DNA of 64,000 bases from Acidimicrobiia bacterium (GTDB lineage Bacteria > Actinomycetota > Acidimicrobiia > Acidimicrobiales > Poriferisodalaceae), in the NCBI GenBank assembly GCA_022820925.1, contig JAJEEO010000019.1, positions 1-64,000 on the forward strand, in the 5' to 3' direction. Shown here one piece after another: positions 15,868 through 23,648 of the stretch. Positions within the stretch are counted from its first letter, which is position 1, and the number at the start of each line of letters is the position of its first letter. Made by a program: the position numbers and the translations under genes. The notes beneath the pieces are model-generated. The model was not told the DNA's origin. It ran no database searches and worked only from the letters and a program-made list of their open reading frames with translations.

Positions 15868-17367
15868 GTGACCTCCTACTACGTCACGACGCCGATCTAC
15901 TACGTGAACGACGCCCCCCACATCGGGCACGCGTACACGACGATCACCGCTGACGCGATCGCTCGCTGGAAGCGGCTGTGCGGCGACGATGTCATGTTCC
16001 TGACCGGCACCGACGAGCACGGCCTCAAGGTCCAGCGCGCCGCCGAGGCGAACGGCTGCACGCCCATCGAGTGGGCTGACCGCACCGTCGTGCGCTTCCA
16101 GGAGGCATGGCGCCAGCTCGACATCGCCAACAACGACTTCATCCGCACCAGCGAGCCCCGCCATCACCACTCGGTCCAGCAGCTGCTGCAGGCCTGCTAC
16201 GACAACGGCGACATCACCCTGCAGACCTACGAGGGCCTGTACTGCGTGAGCTGCGAGGCCTACTACACGTCCGACGACCTCGACGACGGCAACTGTCGCA
16301 TCCACCGTCGACCTGCCGAGCACGTCACCGAGGAGAACTACTTCTTCTCGCTCAGCCGCTACGAGAAGCCCCTGCTGGACTGGTACGAAGCGCATCCCGA
16401 CTTCGTCGTGCCGGCGACCAAGCGCAACGAGGCACTGGGGTTCATTCGCAGCGGGCTGCAGGACTTCTCGATCAGCCGCACGTCGCTGGACTGGGGCATC
16501 AGAATCCCTTGGGATCCTCAGCATGTCACCTACGTCTGGTTCGACGCGCTCACCAATTACATCACTGCTGCCGGGTATGCCAGCGACGATGACCAGTTCG
16601 CACACCGCTGGCCCGGTGTGCACCTGATCGGCAAGGACATCCTCCGGTTCCACTGCGTGTACTGGCCGGCGATGCTGATGAGCGGCGGCGTGATGCCGCC
16701 CCGCCGGGTCCACGTGCACGGCTTCTTGCTCGTCGGCGGCGAGAAGATGGCGAAGTCGGCGCTCAACCAGATCGCGCCGGGCGACCTCGTGAACGACTTC
16801 GGCAGCGACGGCGTGCGGCACCACTTCCTGCACGATCAGCCCTTCGGCCCCGACGGCGACTTCTCCTATGAGGGGATGGTTGCCCGCTACAACGCCGACC
16901 TAGCCAACAACCTGGGCAACCTCATGAGCCGCGTCGCCACCGTGGTCAGCCGCAAGTGCGACGGCATCGGGCCGGCGCCGCGCCCCGACAGTCCGCTGGC
17001 TGACGCGGTGGCCGAGTGCGTTGCCGAGACCGCCGACGCTTGGGAACGCCTGGCGCCGTCGGAAGCTCTGGACGCAACGTGGCGGATCATCCGAGAGACC
17101 AACGCGATGCTCGAAGCGGCTGAGCCGTGGAAGGCCGATCCGGGCCCCGAGGTTGACGCCGTGCTGGGCGACGCGCTCGAAGCGCTGCGCATCGTGGCGG
17201 TGCTCGCATCGGTGGCTACGCCGAGGGGCTGCGACGAGGTGTGGCGGCGCATCGGCATGGAGGGCTCGGTGGCGGATCAGCGCCTGCCCGAAGCCGCGGC
17301 CTGGGGCGGTTACCCCGGCGGACTGCCGGTATTGACCGGCGAGCCGCTGTATCCCCGCCTGAAGTGA
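15868..17367 (+). CDS. metG: methionyl-tRNA synthetase
   Basis: Charges tRNA-Met. This is a 499-residue class I synthetase with the ATP motif HIGH at residues 18-21 and KMSKS present as KMAKS at about 293-297. The connective-peptide region has CVSC and a later DGNC, matching the zinc-knuckle region of the short MetG type. There is no C-terminal tRNA-binding EMAP domain, as is usual for the ~500-residue actinobacterial form. The start is GTG, fixed by homology (MTSYYVTTPIYYVND) and the -10 box. Next is tatD after 10 bp. Confidence 0.96.
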   Translation: MTSYYVTTPIYYVNDAPHIGHAYTTITADAIARWKRLCGDDVMFLTGTDEHGLKVQRAAEANGCTPIEWADRTVVRFQEAWRQLDIANNDFIRTSEPRHHHSVQQLLQACYDNGDITLQTYEGLYCVSCEAYYTSDDLDDGNCRIHRRPAEHVTEENYFFSLSRYEKPLLDWYEAHPDFVVPATKRNEALGFIRSGLQDFSISRTSLDWGIRIPWDPQHVTYVWFDALTNYITAAGYASDDDQFAHRWPGVHLIGKDILRFHCVYWPAMLMSGGVMPPRRVHVHGFLLVGGEKMAKSALNQIAPGDLVNDFGSDGVRHHFLHDQPFGPDGDFSYEGMVARYNADLANNLGNLMSRVATVVSRKCDGIGPAPRPDSPLADAVAECVAETADAWERLAPSEALDATWRIIRETNAMLEAAEPWKADPGPEVDAVLGDALEALRIVAVLASVATPRGCDEVWRRIGMEGSVADQRLPEAAAWGGYPGGLPVLTGEPLYPRLK

Positions 17368-17377
17368 CCTCGCAGCG

Positions 17378-18166
17378 ATGAACTCAGTGCCGCAACCCGA
17401 GATCTGGGTGGACAGTCACTGCCACCTGTGGAATGGGGGAGCCGAGCTGGTCGCCGAGGCCCGCCAAGACGGCGTGGCGTGGATCGTCGACATCGGCACC
17501 GACGTCGAGCACAGCATCGCTGCGCTGGATCGAGCCCGCACCCTGTCCGGTGTGGCGGCGACGATCGGGCTGCATCCCCACGACGCTGACGAAGGACCGG
17601 CTGCCCTCGATGCCCTCGAGCAGCTGATCGCCGCGGGCGAGAGGCCGGTCGCGATCGGCGAATGCGGGCTGGACTACTACTACGAACATTCCGACCGAGA
17701 GGCTCAGCGCGCAGCATTCGCTGCTCAGATCGCCATGGCGCACCGCTACGAGCTGGCGCTGGTCATTCACAGCCGGGACGCCTGGGAGGACACCTTCGAC
17801 GTGCTCGACGCAGAGGGCGTGCCCCCGCGCACGGTGTTCCACTGCTTCACCGGCGGTCCCGACGAGGCCCGTGCAGCGCTTGACCGGGGCGCTTCGGTGT
17901 CGTTCAGCGGGATCGTGTCATTCCGCAACGCGGCCGAGATCCGCGATGCCGCGGCGCTCGTTCCGGCCGACCGCTACCTGGTCGAGACTGACGCGCCCTA
18001 TCTGGCGCCGGTGCCAAGGCGCGGCAAGCAGAACCGGCCGAGCTGGGTGCGCTTCGTAGGCGAGGCGGTCGCTTCAGCACGCGGCGTCCCCGCAGGCCAA
18101 GTCGCTGCGGAAACGACTGCCAACGCCGTGCGCATCTTCGGACTGGGTGAGCCAGGAGCTTCATGA
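17378..18166 (+). CDS. tatD: TatD family metal-dependent hydrolase
   Basis: A 262-residue TIM-barrel hydrolase of the TatD/YcfH group, reported to act as a 3'-5' DNA exonuclease or D-aminoacyl hydrolase. Metal ligands fit VDSHCHL (His-x-His), GECGLDYY (Glu), VIHSRDA (His), VFHCFTGG (His) and VETDAPYLAP (Asp). The metG-tatD-rsmA-ispE order is classic for actinobacteria. No signal peptide, so cytosolic. Confidence 0.94.
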   Translation: MNSVPQPEIWVDSHCHLWNGGAELVAEARQDGVAWIVDIGTDVEHSIAALDRARTLSGVAATIGLHPHDADEGPAALDALEQLIAAGERPVAIGECGLDYYYEHSDREAQRAAFAAQIAMAHRYELALVIHSRDAWEDTFDVLDAEGVPPRTVFHCFTGGPDEARAALDRGASVSFSGIVSFRNAAEIRDAAALVPADRYLVETDAPYLAPVPRRGKQNRPSWVRFVGEAVASARGVPAGQVAAETTANAVRIFGLGEPGAS

Positions 18167-18236
18167 CCGGCCGGCTGCTGAGCGGGTCGGGAGGCCGCCG
18201 AGGGCACCGGTCGCGGCGTTCCTCGATTGCAGCCGG

Positions 18237-19124
18237 ATGAGCACCCGGCAGCTGAATGCACCAGCCGTGAAGGCGCTCCTCGAACGGGCTGGTGCCGCGC
18301 CGCGTCGCAGCCTCGGGCAGAACTTCGTGGTCGATGCCAACACCGTGCGCCGGATAGCGCGTCTCGCAGGCATCGGCCCGGGCGACCGTGTGGTGGAGAT
18401 CGGCGCGGGTCTGGGCTCGCTGACGCTGGCCCTGGCCGAAACCGGGGCCGAGGTGGTGGCCGTGGAGACCGATGCCCGTCTCGTGCCGCTCCTGCGTGAG
18501 GTGGTGGGATCGGCCGCGACCGGCCGCGAGCCGAACAGAGCGGACTCCGGTGAGGTGGTGCCGGGTTGCGTGCAGATTGTGCATGCCGACGCGCGGCATA
18601 TGGACTGGAACGCGCTCCTGCCCGGCGACGGGTGGCACCTCGTTGCGAACCTGCCGTACAACATCGCGACCTCGCTCGTGCTGACCGTGCTCGACGATGT
18701 GCCGGCCGTCACCGGGCTGCTGGTGATGTGCCAGCGCGAAGCCGCTGAACGATTGGCTGCGGCCCCCGGCAGCGGTGCGTACGGTGCGGTCTCGGTTCGG
18801 GTCGCCGTCCACGCTGATGCCGAGTTGGCCGGTGCCGTGCCGGCCACGGTCTTCTACCCCCGACCCGAAGTGGAGTCCGCGCTGGTGCGCATCACGCGCC
18901 GTGCCCCATCGATGGCGCCCGATCTGCGCGCCGAGGTCGATCGGCTGGTGACGGCAGCGTTCGCGCACCGCCGCCAGATGCTGCGCCGAACCTTGCGGCA
19001 GGTCCTCCACGATGCCGACGCGACACTCGAGGCGGCAGGCGTCGACCCGACTGACCGCCCCGAACGTCTCGGGCTCGCCGAATGGATGCACCTCGCCGAG
19101 ATCTCGCTCGGGACGCGGGCGTAA
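18237..19124 (+). CDS. rsmA: 16S rRNA (adenine1518-N6/1519-N6)-dimethyltransferase
   Basis: Dimethylates two adenines in the 3' terminal hairpin of 16S rRNA (KsgA). Features seen: RRSLGQNFVVDANTVRRIA, the SAM motif VVEIGAGLGSLTLALAE, acidic ETDARLVPLL, and catalytic NLPYNIATSL, with the C-terminal domain ending in LGLAEWMHLAEI. The 295-residue ATG start at 18237 is preferred; an in-frame GTG at 18147 would add 30 residues unlike the family and overlap tatD by 20 bp. The region before the fold contains an insertion (SAATGREPNRADSGEVVPG) between strands 2 and 3. Confidence 0.94.
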   Translation: MSTRQLNAPAVKALLERAGAAPRRSLGQNFVVDANTVRRIARLAGIGPGDRVVEIGAGLGSLTLALAETGAEVVAVETDARLVPLLREVVGSAATGREPNRADSGEVVPGCVQIVHADARHMDWNALLPGDGWHLVANLPYNIATSLVLTVLDDVPAVTGLLVMCQREAAERLAAAPGSGAYGAVSVRVAVHADAELAGAVPATVFYPRPEVESALVRITRRAPSMAPDLRAEVDRLVTAAFAHRRQMLRRTLRQVLHDADATLEAAGVDPTDRPERLGLAEWMHLAEISLGTRA

Positions 19125-19128
19125 GGCC

Positions 19129-19953
19129 GTGCCGACGCACACCGAGGCGGTACGGCTGCTGGCGCCGGCCAAGCTGACGCTGTCGCTGCGCATCACCGGC
19201 ACCCGGCCCGACGGCTATCACCTCATCGACGCCGAGATGGTGACGCTCGACCTGTGCGACGAGATCACCGTGCACCCCAGCTCGCAGCCGTCAGTCGAGA
19301 TCGTTCCGTTGCCCGTCGCACATGGGGGTGCCGCCAACGCTCCCGACTGGGACATCCCCACTGATGGCTCGAACCTGGTGATCCGGGCGCTGGAGCTGGC
19401 CGGCAGGACGGCCCATGTCGAGATCCGCAAGCGCATCCCGCCCGGTGCCGGCCTCGGCGGCGGGTCGGCCGATGCAGCCGCAGTGCTCCGCTGGTCGAAT
19501 CGGATGACCGCACTCGAAGGGATCGCCTCAGAGCGGCGCATCAACCCGCAGCAGTCGGCGACGCTGGGTGCGGACGTGGCGTTCTGCCTCGTCGGCGGAC
19601 GTGCTCGCGTCACCGGCATCGGCGAGATCGTCGAGCCGCTCCCGTACCGGGAGCAGTCCTTCGTGCTGTGGACGCCGCCGACCGGTGTCGATACCGCGGC
19701 GGTGTACCGGACATGGGAGGCGCTCAGCGGCCCAGCCGGCGAGCAGTCCAATGACCTCGAGCCCGCTGCAGTGGCGCTTCACCCCGAGCTCGCCGCGTGG
19801 CGCGACGAGCTGGAGGCAGCCACCGGGCGCACGCCGCAGCTCGCAGGCAGCGGCGGCACCTGGTTTGTGCGGGCGCCCTACCCGGTGCCGCCCGACGTGG
19901 TCCCACGCCAGGACGTCAGTGCAACGATGGCCCGAACGATCGGCCGTCTGTAG
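19129..19953 (+). CDS. ispE: 4-diphosphocytidyl-2-C-methyl-D-erythritol kinase
   Basis: GHMP kinase of the MEP isoprenoid pathway, phosphorylating CDP-methylerythritol. At 274 residues it is a little short for IspE, but the key motifs are present: APAKLTLSLRITGTRPDGYH (catalytic Lys/Asp region), the ATP loop IPPGAGLGGGSADAAAVL, and the C-terminal LAGSGGTWFV. The start is GTG 19129, 4 bp after the rsmA stop. An ATG further up in frame would lie deep in rsmA and is not credible. Confidence 0.93.
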   Translation: MPTHTEAVRLLAPAKLTLSLRITGTRPDGYHLIDAEMVTLDLCDEITVHPSSQPSVEIVPLPVAHGGAANAPDWDIPTDGSNLVIRALELAGRTAHVEIRKRIPPGAGLGGGSADAAAVLRWSNRMTALEGIASERRINPQQSATLGADVAFCLVGGRARVTGIGEIVEPLPYREQSFVLWTPPTGVDTAAVYRTWEALSGPAGEQSNDLEPAAVALHPELAAWRDELEAATGRTPQLAGSGGTWFVRAPYPVPPDVVPRQDVSATMARTIGRL

Positions 19954-19971
19954 ACGAGAAATGCTGGAGGA

Positions 19972-20067
19972 TCAGCGATTGCGGCGCTGGTAGCGCGTGC
20001 GCCGCAGCATCTTGCGGTGCTTCTTCTTGCGCATCCGCTTGCGGCGCTTCTTTACCAGCGATCCCAT
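19972..20067 (-). CDS. ribosomal protein bS22 (31 aa; AURKAIP1/COX24 domain)
   Basis: A 31-residue, extremely basic protein beginning MGSLVKKRRKRMRKKKH, then RKMLRRTRYQRRNR. This is the actinobacterial bS22 signature (AURKAIP1/COX24 domain), first seen as an additional small-subunit protein in mycobacterial ribosomes. It is convergent with ispE and divergent from tRNA-Gln. A TAGCGT box lies 10 bp before the ATG and there is no clear ribosome site. Confidence 0.92.
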   Translation of the reverse strand: MGSLVKKRRKRMRKKKHRKMLRRTRYQRRNR

Positions 20068-20077
20068 CGGACGGTGA

Positions 20078-20083
20078 ACGCTA
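20078..20083 (-). promoter_or_regulatory. -10 box of bS22
   Basis: TAGCGT on the minus strand, 10 bp upstream of the start codon. The 180 bp between the bS22 start and tRNA-Gln hold the two divergent promoters and nothing else recognised. Confidence 0.45.
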
Positions 20084-20214
20084 TCGTCTCGGCGGCGGTG
20101 CAGCACGAGTGCCGCAGCGACGGAAGCCTGCAGTTCCGAGCAGCGCCGGAGTCTGACGCAACCAGAGGCCCGAAAACGCTGCGGGTCGCCGGCAGCGGGG
20201 TCGCTACCCTCGAT

Positions 20215-20220
20215 CCCGAA
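20215..20220 (+). promoter_or_regulatory. candidate -10 box of tRNA-Gln
   Basis: TACCCT, 27 bp upstream of the mature tRNA 5' end, allowing a leader of about 20 bases for RNase P to remove. Confidence 0.4.
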
Positions 20221-20247
20221 CCACGCCGGCCGCAGCGGCGTGCGCGA

Positions 20248-20319
20248 TCGGGGATCGTTCAATTGGCAGGACATCGGGTTTTGGTCCCGGCAATGGAGGT
20301 TCGAGTCCTCCTCCCCGAA
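20248..20319 (+). tRNA. tRNA-Gln (anticodon TTG)
   Basis: A 72-base cloverleaf. The acceptor TCGGGGA pairs with TCCCCGA, the D stem is GTTC/GGAC, the anticodon stem TCGGG/CCCGG holds the loop TTTTGGT with anticodon TTG, and the T arm is GGAGG-TTCGAGT-CCTCC. The discriminator is A and CCA is not encoded. It is followed 35 bp later by glmU, and the two may share a transcript. Confidence 0.96.
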
Positions 20320-20354
20320 CTCTGCCGTCGCTTGCCGGCCGCCGACCTGCGCCG

Positions 20355-21119
20355 ATGAATGCACCGTGCGCGGCCATCGTGCTGGCGGCGGGCGCCGGCA
20401 CCCGGATGTCGTCGGATCTGCCCAAGCCGCTGCACCCGGTGGCCGGCCGCGCCATGGTGCTGCGCGTGCTCGACACGCTCGCTGCAGCCGGTGCGGGCCC
20501 GGTCATCGTGGTCGTGGGGCACGAGGCGGACCAGGTGCGCGACGAGGCTCGCGCGGGTGCGCCCCAGCCGGAACGGCTGATCTTCGCCGCCCAGCTGCAA
20601 CGGCTCGGCACGGGCGACGCTGCCCGGGTGGGGCTCGACGCGCTTGGCGATCCGCCGGAGTCCAGCGATGTGCTGGTGCTGCCCGGCGACACACCGCTGC
20701 TGCGGCCCGAGACCCTCACCCGGCTCGTCGCCGGCCGGCGCCACGACGGTGCAGCGGTCAGCCTGCTGACCGCCCGCCTCGACGATCCGACTGGCTACGG
20801 GCGCATCGTGCGCAGCGACGGCGGGATCGCCATCGTCGAGCAGCGCGATGCCTCCCCGGCGGAAGCGCAGATCGACGAGATCAACGTCGGTGTGTACTGC
20901 TTCGACATTGCCCGTCTCCGTCACGTGCTCCCGCAGCTTCGCCGAGCCAACGCCGCATCGGAGTACTACCTCACCGACGCCATCGACCTGCTGGCGCGCA
21001 GCGGTCACGGCATCACTGCGATGACGATGGACGATCCCTCCGAGGCCATGGGCGTGAACGATGCGGCCCAGCTCGCTGCCTGCGAGGCCGCCTTGGCCGC
21101 TCGCCCCTCACCGTCCTGA
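20355..21119 (+). CDS. glmU: GlmU-like N-acetylglucosamine-1-phosphate uridylyltransferase, uridylyltransferase domain only
   Basis: Makes UDP-GlcNAc from GlcNAc-1-phosphate and UTP for peptidoglycan. The nucleotidyltransferase signature LAAGAGTRMSSDLPKPLHPV is at residues 10-29, followed by DAARVGLDAL, LVLPGDTPLL (metal Asp), GYGRIVR and NVGVYCFD, and the lineage-typical SEYYLTDAIDLL. The protein stops at residue 254, whereas bifunctional GlmU is normally about 450-490 residues with a left-handed beta-helix acetyltransferase half. No hexapeptide repeats occur in the 190 bp before prs in any frame, so the second activity must come from elsewhere. The GlmU-prs-rplY-pth-mfd order supports the assignment. 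Confidence 0.88.
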   Translation: MNAPCAAIVLAAGAGTRMSSDLPKPLHPVAGRAMVLRVLDTLAAAGAGPVIVVVGHEADQVRDEARAGAPQPERLIFAAQLQRLGTGDAARVGLDALGDPPESSDVLVLPGDTPLLRPETLTRLVAGRRHDGAAVSLLTARLDDPTGYGRIVRSDGGIAIVEQRDASPAEAQIDEINVGVYCFDIARLRHVLPQLRRANAASEYYLTDAIDLLARSGHGITAMTMDDPSEAMGVNDAAQLAACEAALAARPSPS

Positions 21120-21152
21120 CGCCGGATCTCCCCGTGACGGCCCCCAAGACAG

Positions 21153-21165
21153 CCCGGACTCCGGG
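21153..21165 (+). terminator. weak terminator-like hairpin after glmU
   Basis: CCCGG-ACT-CCGGG forms a 5-bp GC stem 33 bp after the glmU stop. There is no T tract, so the call is weak. Confidence 0.25.
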
Positions 21166-21185
21166 GGTCGCAGGGTGCAGTCGGG

Positions 21186-21191
21186 TAGTCT
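21186..21191 (+). promoter_or_regulatory. possible -10 box of prs
   Basis: TAGTCT, giving a leader of about 115 bases before the prs ATG. No -35 is evident. Confidence 0.3.
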
Positions 21192-21311
21192 CGAAGTGCC
21201 GTCGGATTGCAAAATATGCCGCCTGAATCCACCGCCAAGCCGCCTGCGCGAGGGAAGGGCGCGACAGTGTCGAGCGCGTCGCCATCTGGACAGTCTCGAA
21301 AGGAACACGCG

Positions 21312-22295
21312 ATGGAGCTGGTCACCAAGAAGCGCCTGCATCTGTTCAGCGGCCGGGCGAATCCCGAATTGGCCCAGGAGATCGCTGCACAGCTGGGCGT
21401 CGAGCTGGGTGACCCGGGCCTCGTCGACTTCGCCAACGGCGAGATCAAGTGCAAGTTCGCCGAATCCATCCGTGGCGGGGATGTCTTCGTCATCCAGAGT
21501 CACGCCGCCAGCGAGACCATGAGCATCAACGACGCGATCATGGAGCAGCTGATCATGGTGGACGCCGCCCGGCGCGCTTCGGCCAAGCGCATCACCGCAG
21601 TGGCGCCGCTGTACGGCTACGCACGCCAGGATCGCAAGGCGGCCGGCCGCGAGCCGATAACTGCCCGCCTGCTGGCCGACCTGTTCACCGTGGCCGGAGC
21701 CGAGCGCCTGGTGTCGATCGATCTGCACAGCGGCCAGATCCAGGGGTTCTTCGACGGCCCGGTGGATCATCTCACCGCTGCGCCGGTGCTCATCAAGTAC
21801 CTGTCCAATGTCATGGGGCCCGACTCGGTGATCGTCTCGCCCGACACGGGCCGGGTGAAGGTGGCCGAGCGCTATGCAACCCGGCTGGGCTGCGACGTGG
21901 CATCCATCTACAAGCGACGCGCCACCGAGGACACCAACTCCTCTGAGGCGCTCGGGATCATGGGCGAGGTGGCCGGACGTACCTGCGTGATCATCGACGA
22001 CATGATCGACACCGCCGGCACGATCTGCTCGGCCACGGAGACGCTCATCGCTCATGGTGCCGCCGACGTGATGTGTGCCAGCACGCACGCCGTGTTCTCC
22101 GGGCCTGCTGTGGATCGGCTGAAGAACTCCTCGCTGAGCCAGGTCATTGCCACCAACACGGTGCCGATTCCCAGCTCGAAGCAGTTCGACAAGCTCATGG
22201 TGCTCAGCGTCGCCGAGGTGTTTGCCGATGCGCTCGAATCGGTGTTCGAGGACGCGTCGGTGTCGGAGATCTTCGACGGCCAGAACCTCTTCTGA
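21312..22295 (+). CDS. prs: ribose-phosphate pyrophosphokinase
   Basis: Makes PRPP from ribose-5-phosphate and ATP for nucleotide, His and Trp synthesis. The 327-residue protein has the class I PRS motifs: LFSGRANPELAQEIA, the flexible ATP loop with YGYARQDRK, the SIDLHSGQIQGFF metal site, VVSPDTGRVK-type loop (IVSPDTGRVK), and the PRPP loop CVIIDDMIDTAGTI. The start is the ATG after AAAGGAAC, a good ribosome site; the upstream in-frame ATG would add a low-complexity 35-residue leader. It sits between glmU and rplY as in most actinobacteria. Confidence 0.95.
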   Translation: MELVTKKRLHLFSGRANPELAQEIAAQLGVELGDPGLVDFANGEIKCKFAESIRGGDVFVIQSHAASETMSINDAIMEQLIMVDAARRASAKRITAVAPLYGYARQDRKAAGREPITARLLADLFTVAGAERLVSIDLHSGQIQGFFDGPVDHLTAAPVLIKYLSNVMGPDSVIVSPDTGRVKVAERYATRLGCDVASIYKRRATEDTNSSEALGIMGEVAGRTCVIIDDMIDTAGTICSATETLIAHGAADVMCASTHAVFSGPAVDRLKNSSLSQVIATNTVPIPSSKQFDKLMVLSVAEVFADALESVFEDASVSEIFDGQNLF

Positions 22296-22301
22296 GACCC
22301 G

Positions 22302-22307
22302 TAGGCT
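22302..22307 (+). promoter_or_regulatory. possible -10 box of rplY
   Basis: TAGGCT just after the prs stop; the expected leader of about 40 bases contains a 6-bp GCCTGC/GCAGGC hairpin and the ribosome site GAGGG. Confidence 0.3.
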
Positions 22308-22353
22308 TGCCTGCCGCTCAACGCGCAGGCGCTCGACCGGTGAGGGAATAGCG

Positions 22354-22998
22354 ATGGAACAGCTGAAGCTCGTTGCCCACAGCCGCACGCGCACTGGCTC
22401 GGGCCCCTCGCGGCGTCTGCGAGCGGACGACAAGATCCCTGCGGTCATGTACGGCCACGGCACCGAACCGGTGCTGCTCACGTTGGATCGCCTGCGGTTC
22501 CGCGCCGCCCTGAACGCAGCCGGGCCGAACGCGATCATCACGCTCGAAGTCGAGGGCAAGAACCATCTCACCATCGTCAAGGACATGCAGCGCGACACCA
22601 TCGCGAACCGCGTGACGCACGTCGACTTCATGCTCGTCTCCCTCGATGAGCGCCTCGTCGTCGACGTGCCGGTGCGCCTCGTCGGCGACCCCGTGGTCGC
22701 GGGCCGGCAGGGCGCTGTCACCCAGCAGCAGCTGATGTCGCTGCACGTCGAATCGCCCGCAGGTGCCATTCCTCCCGCTCTGGATGTCGACGTGTCGGAG
22801 CTGTCACTGGAGACTCCGGTGCGTGTCAGCGACTTGACCCTTCCCGAGGGCATGGTGAGCCTGCTCGACGGCGACACGCTCGTGGTGATCGCTCAGCGAA
22901 CCCGGGCCGCTGTTGCGGCCGAGCAGCTCGACGAGGACGGCGAGTCCCTCGAAGACGCTCCCGAAGCCGACGCCGAAGACGCCGAAGACGAGGACTGA
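22354..22998 (+). CDS. rplY: 50S ribosomal protein bL25, CTC (general stress) form
   Basis: Binds 5S rRNA. The 214-residue length matches the two-domain CTC form. The N-terminal L25 domain is RTRTGSGPSRRLRADDKIPAVMYG through NRVTHVDFM, the C-terminal TL5 domain spans about residues 95-185, and an acidic tail rich in E/D/A follows (AEDAEDED). The ATG follows a GAGGG ribosome site. The pth gene starts 8 bp after its stop. Confidence 0.94.
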   Translation: MEQLKLVAHSRTRTGSGPSRRLRADDKIPAVMYGHGTEPVLLTLDRLRFRAALNAAGPNAIITLEVEGKNHLTIVKDMQRDTIANRVTHVDFMLVSLDERLVVDVPVRLVGDPVVAGRQGAVTQQQLMSLHVESPAGAIPPALDVDVSELSLETPVRVSDLTLPEGMVSLLDGDTLVVIAQRTRAAVAAEQLDEDGESLEDAPEADAEDAEDED

Positions 22999-23006
22999 CC
23001 GTCGCG

Positions 23007-23648
23007 GTGTCCATCTTCCGCCGGGCGGCCGCGCGGCGGGGCACAGCCGCAGACTGGCTCGTGGTCGGCCTGGGCAATCCCCCCGAGCGCTTCGCCGGCA
23101 GCCGCCACAACGCAGGCGCGGCAGCGGTGGAGCGCTGGGCGGCGTCACGGGGCTGCGAGCTGGCCGCGGCACGGCGGGAATACGCCCGGGTGGGCACCGC
23201 ACTGGTGAGCGGCCAGCGGATCGCCCTTGCCTGCCCGACCACCTTCATGAACGAGAGCGGGCGCAGCGTGGGCGTGCTGGTGAGGCGTCACGGCATCGTC
23301 GAGCCGGCGCAACTTGTCGTGGTGCACGACGAACTCGACCTCGAGCCGGGTCAGGTCCGCATGAAGGTCGGCGGCGGAATCGCCGGCCATAACGGGCTGG
23401 CTTCGATCGCCGGCCAGCTCGGCACGCAGGACTTCGTGCGTATGCGCATCGGCATCGGCAAGCCGCCCCGGCCCGAAGCCGGCAAGAAGTGGGTGTTGCA
23501 GCGGCCCAGCCGCTACGAGGAGCCGCTCGTGGATGCCGCGATCGACCAGGCGGTGTCAGGGCTGGAGGTGCTGGTGCGTGACGGTGTCGAGGCGGCGATG
23601 AACGTCACCAACGCCCGGCGGCGCGGTCGGGGCCGCCCATCGCCGTGA
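23007..23648 (+). CDS. pth: peptidyl-tRNA hydrolase
   Basis: Recycles tRNA from stalled peptidyl-tRNA. Motifs: VGLGNPPERFAGSRHNAG with the catalytic His, PTTFMNESGRSV, VVHDELDLEPGQVRMKVGGG, and AGHNGLASI. At 213 residues it is normal, with a basic Arg-rich C-terminus. The start is GTG 23007. Its stop overlaps the mfd GTG start by 4 bp, so mfd is translationally coupled. Confidence 0.95.
   Translation: MSIFRRAAARRGTAADWLVVGLGNPPERFAGSRHNAGAAAVERWAASRGCELAAARREYARVGTALVSGQRIALACPTTFMNESGRSVGVLVRRHGIVEPAQLVVVHDELDLEPGQVRMKVGGGIAGHNGLASIAGQLGTQDFVRMRIGIGKPPRPEAGKKWVLQRPSRYEEPLVDAAIDQAVSGLEVLVRDGVEAAMNVTNARRRGRGRPSP

Noticed and set aside
18147..18236. GTG 18147 as start of rsmA
   Set aside because: The extra 30 residues are unlike the family and would overlap tatD.
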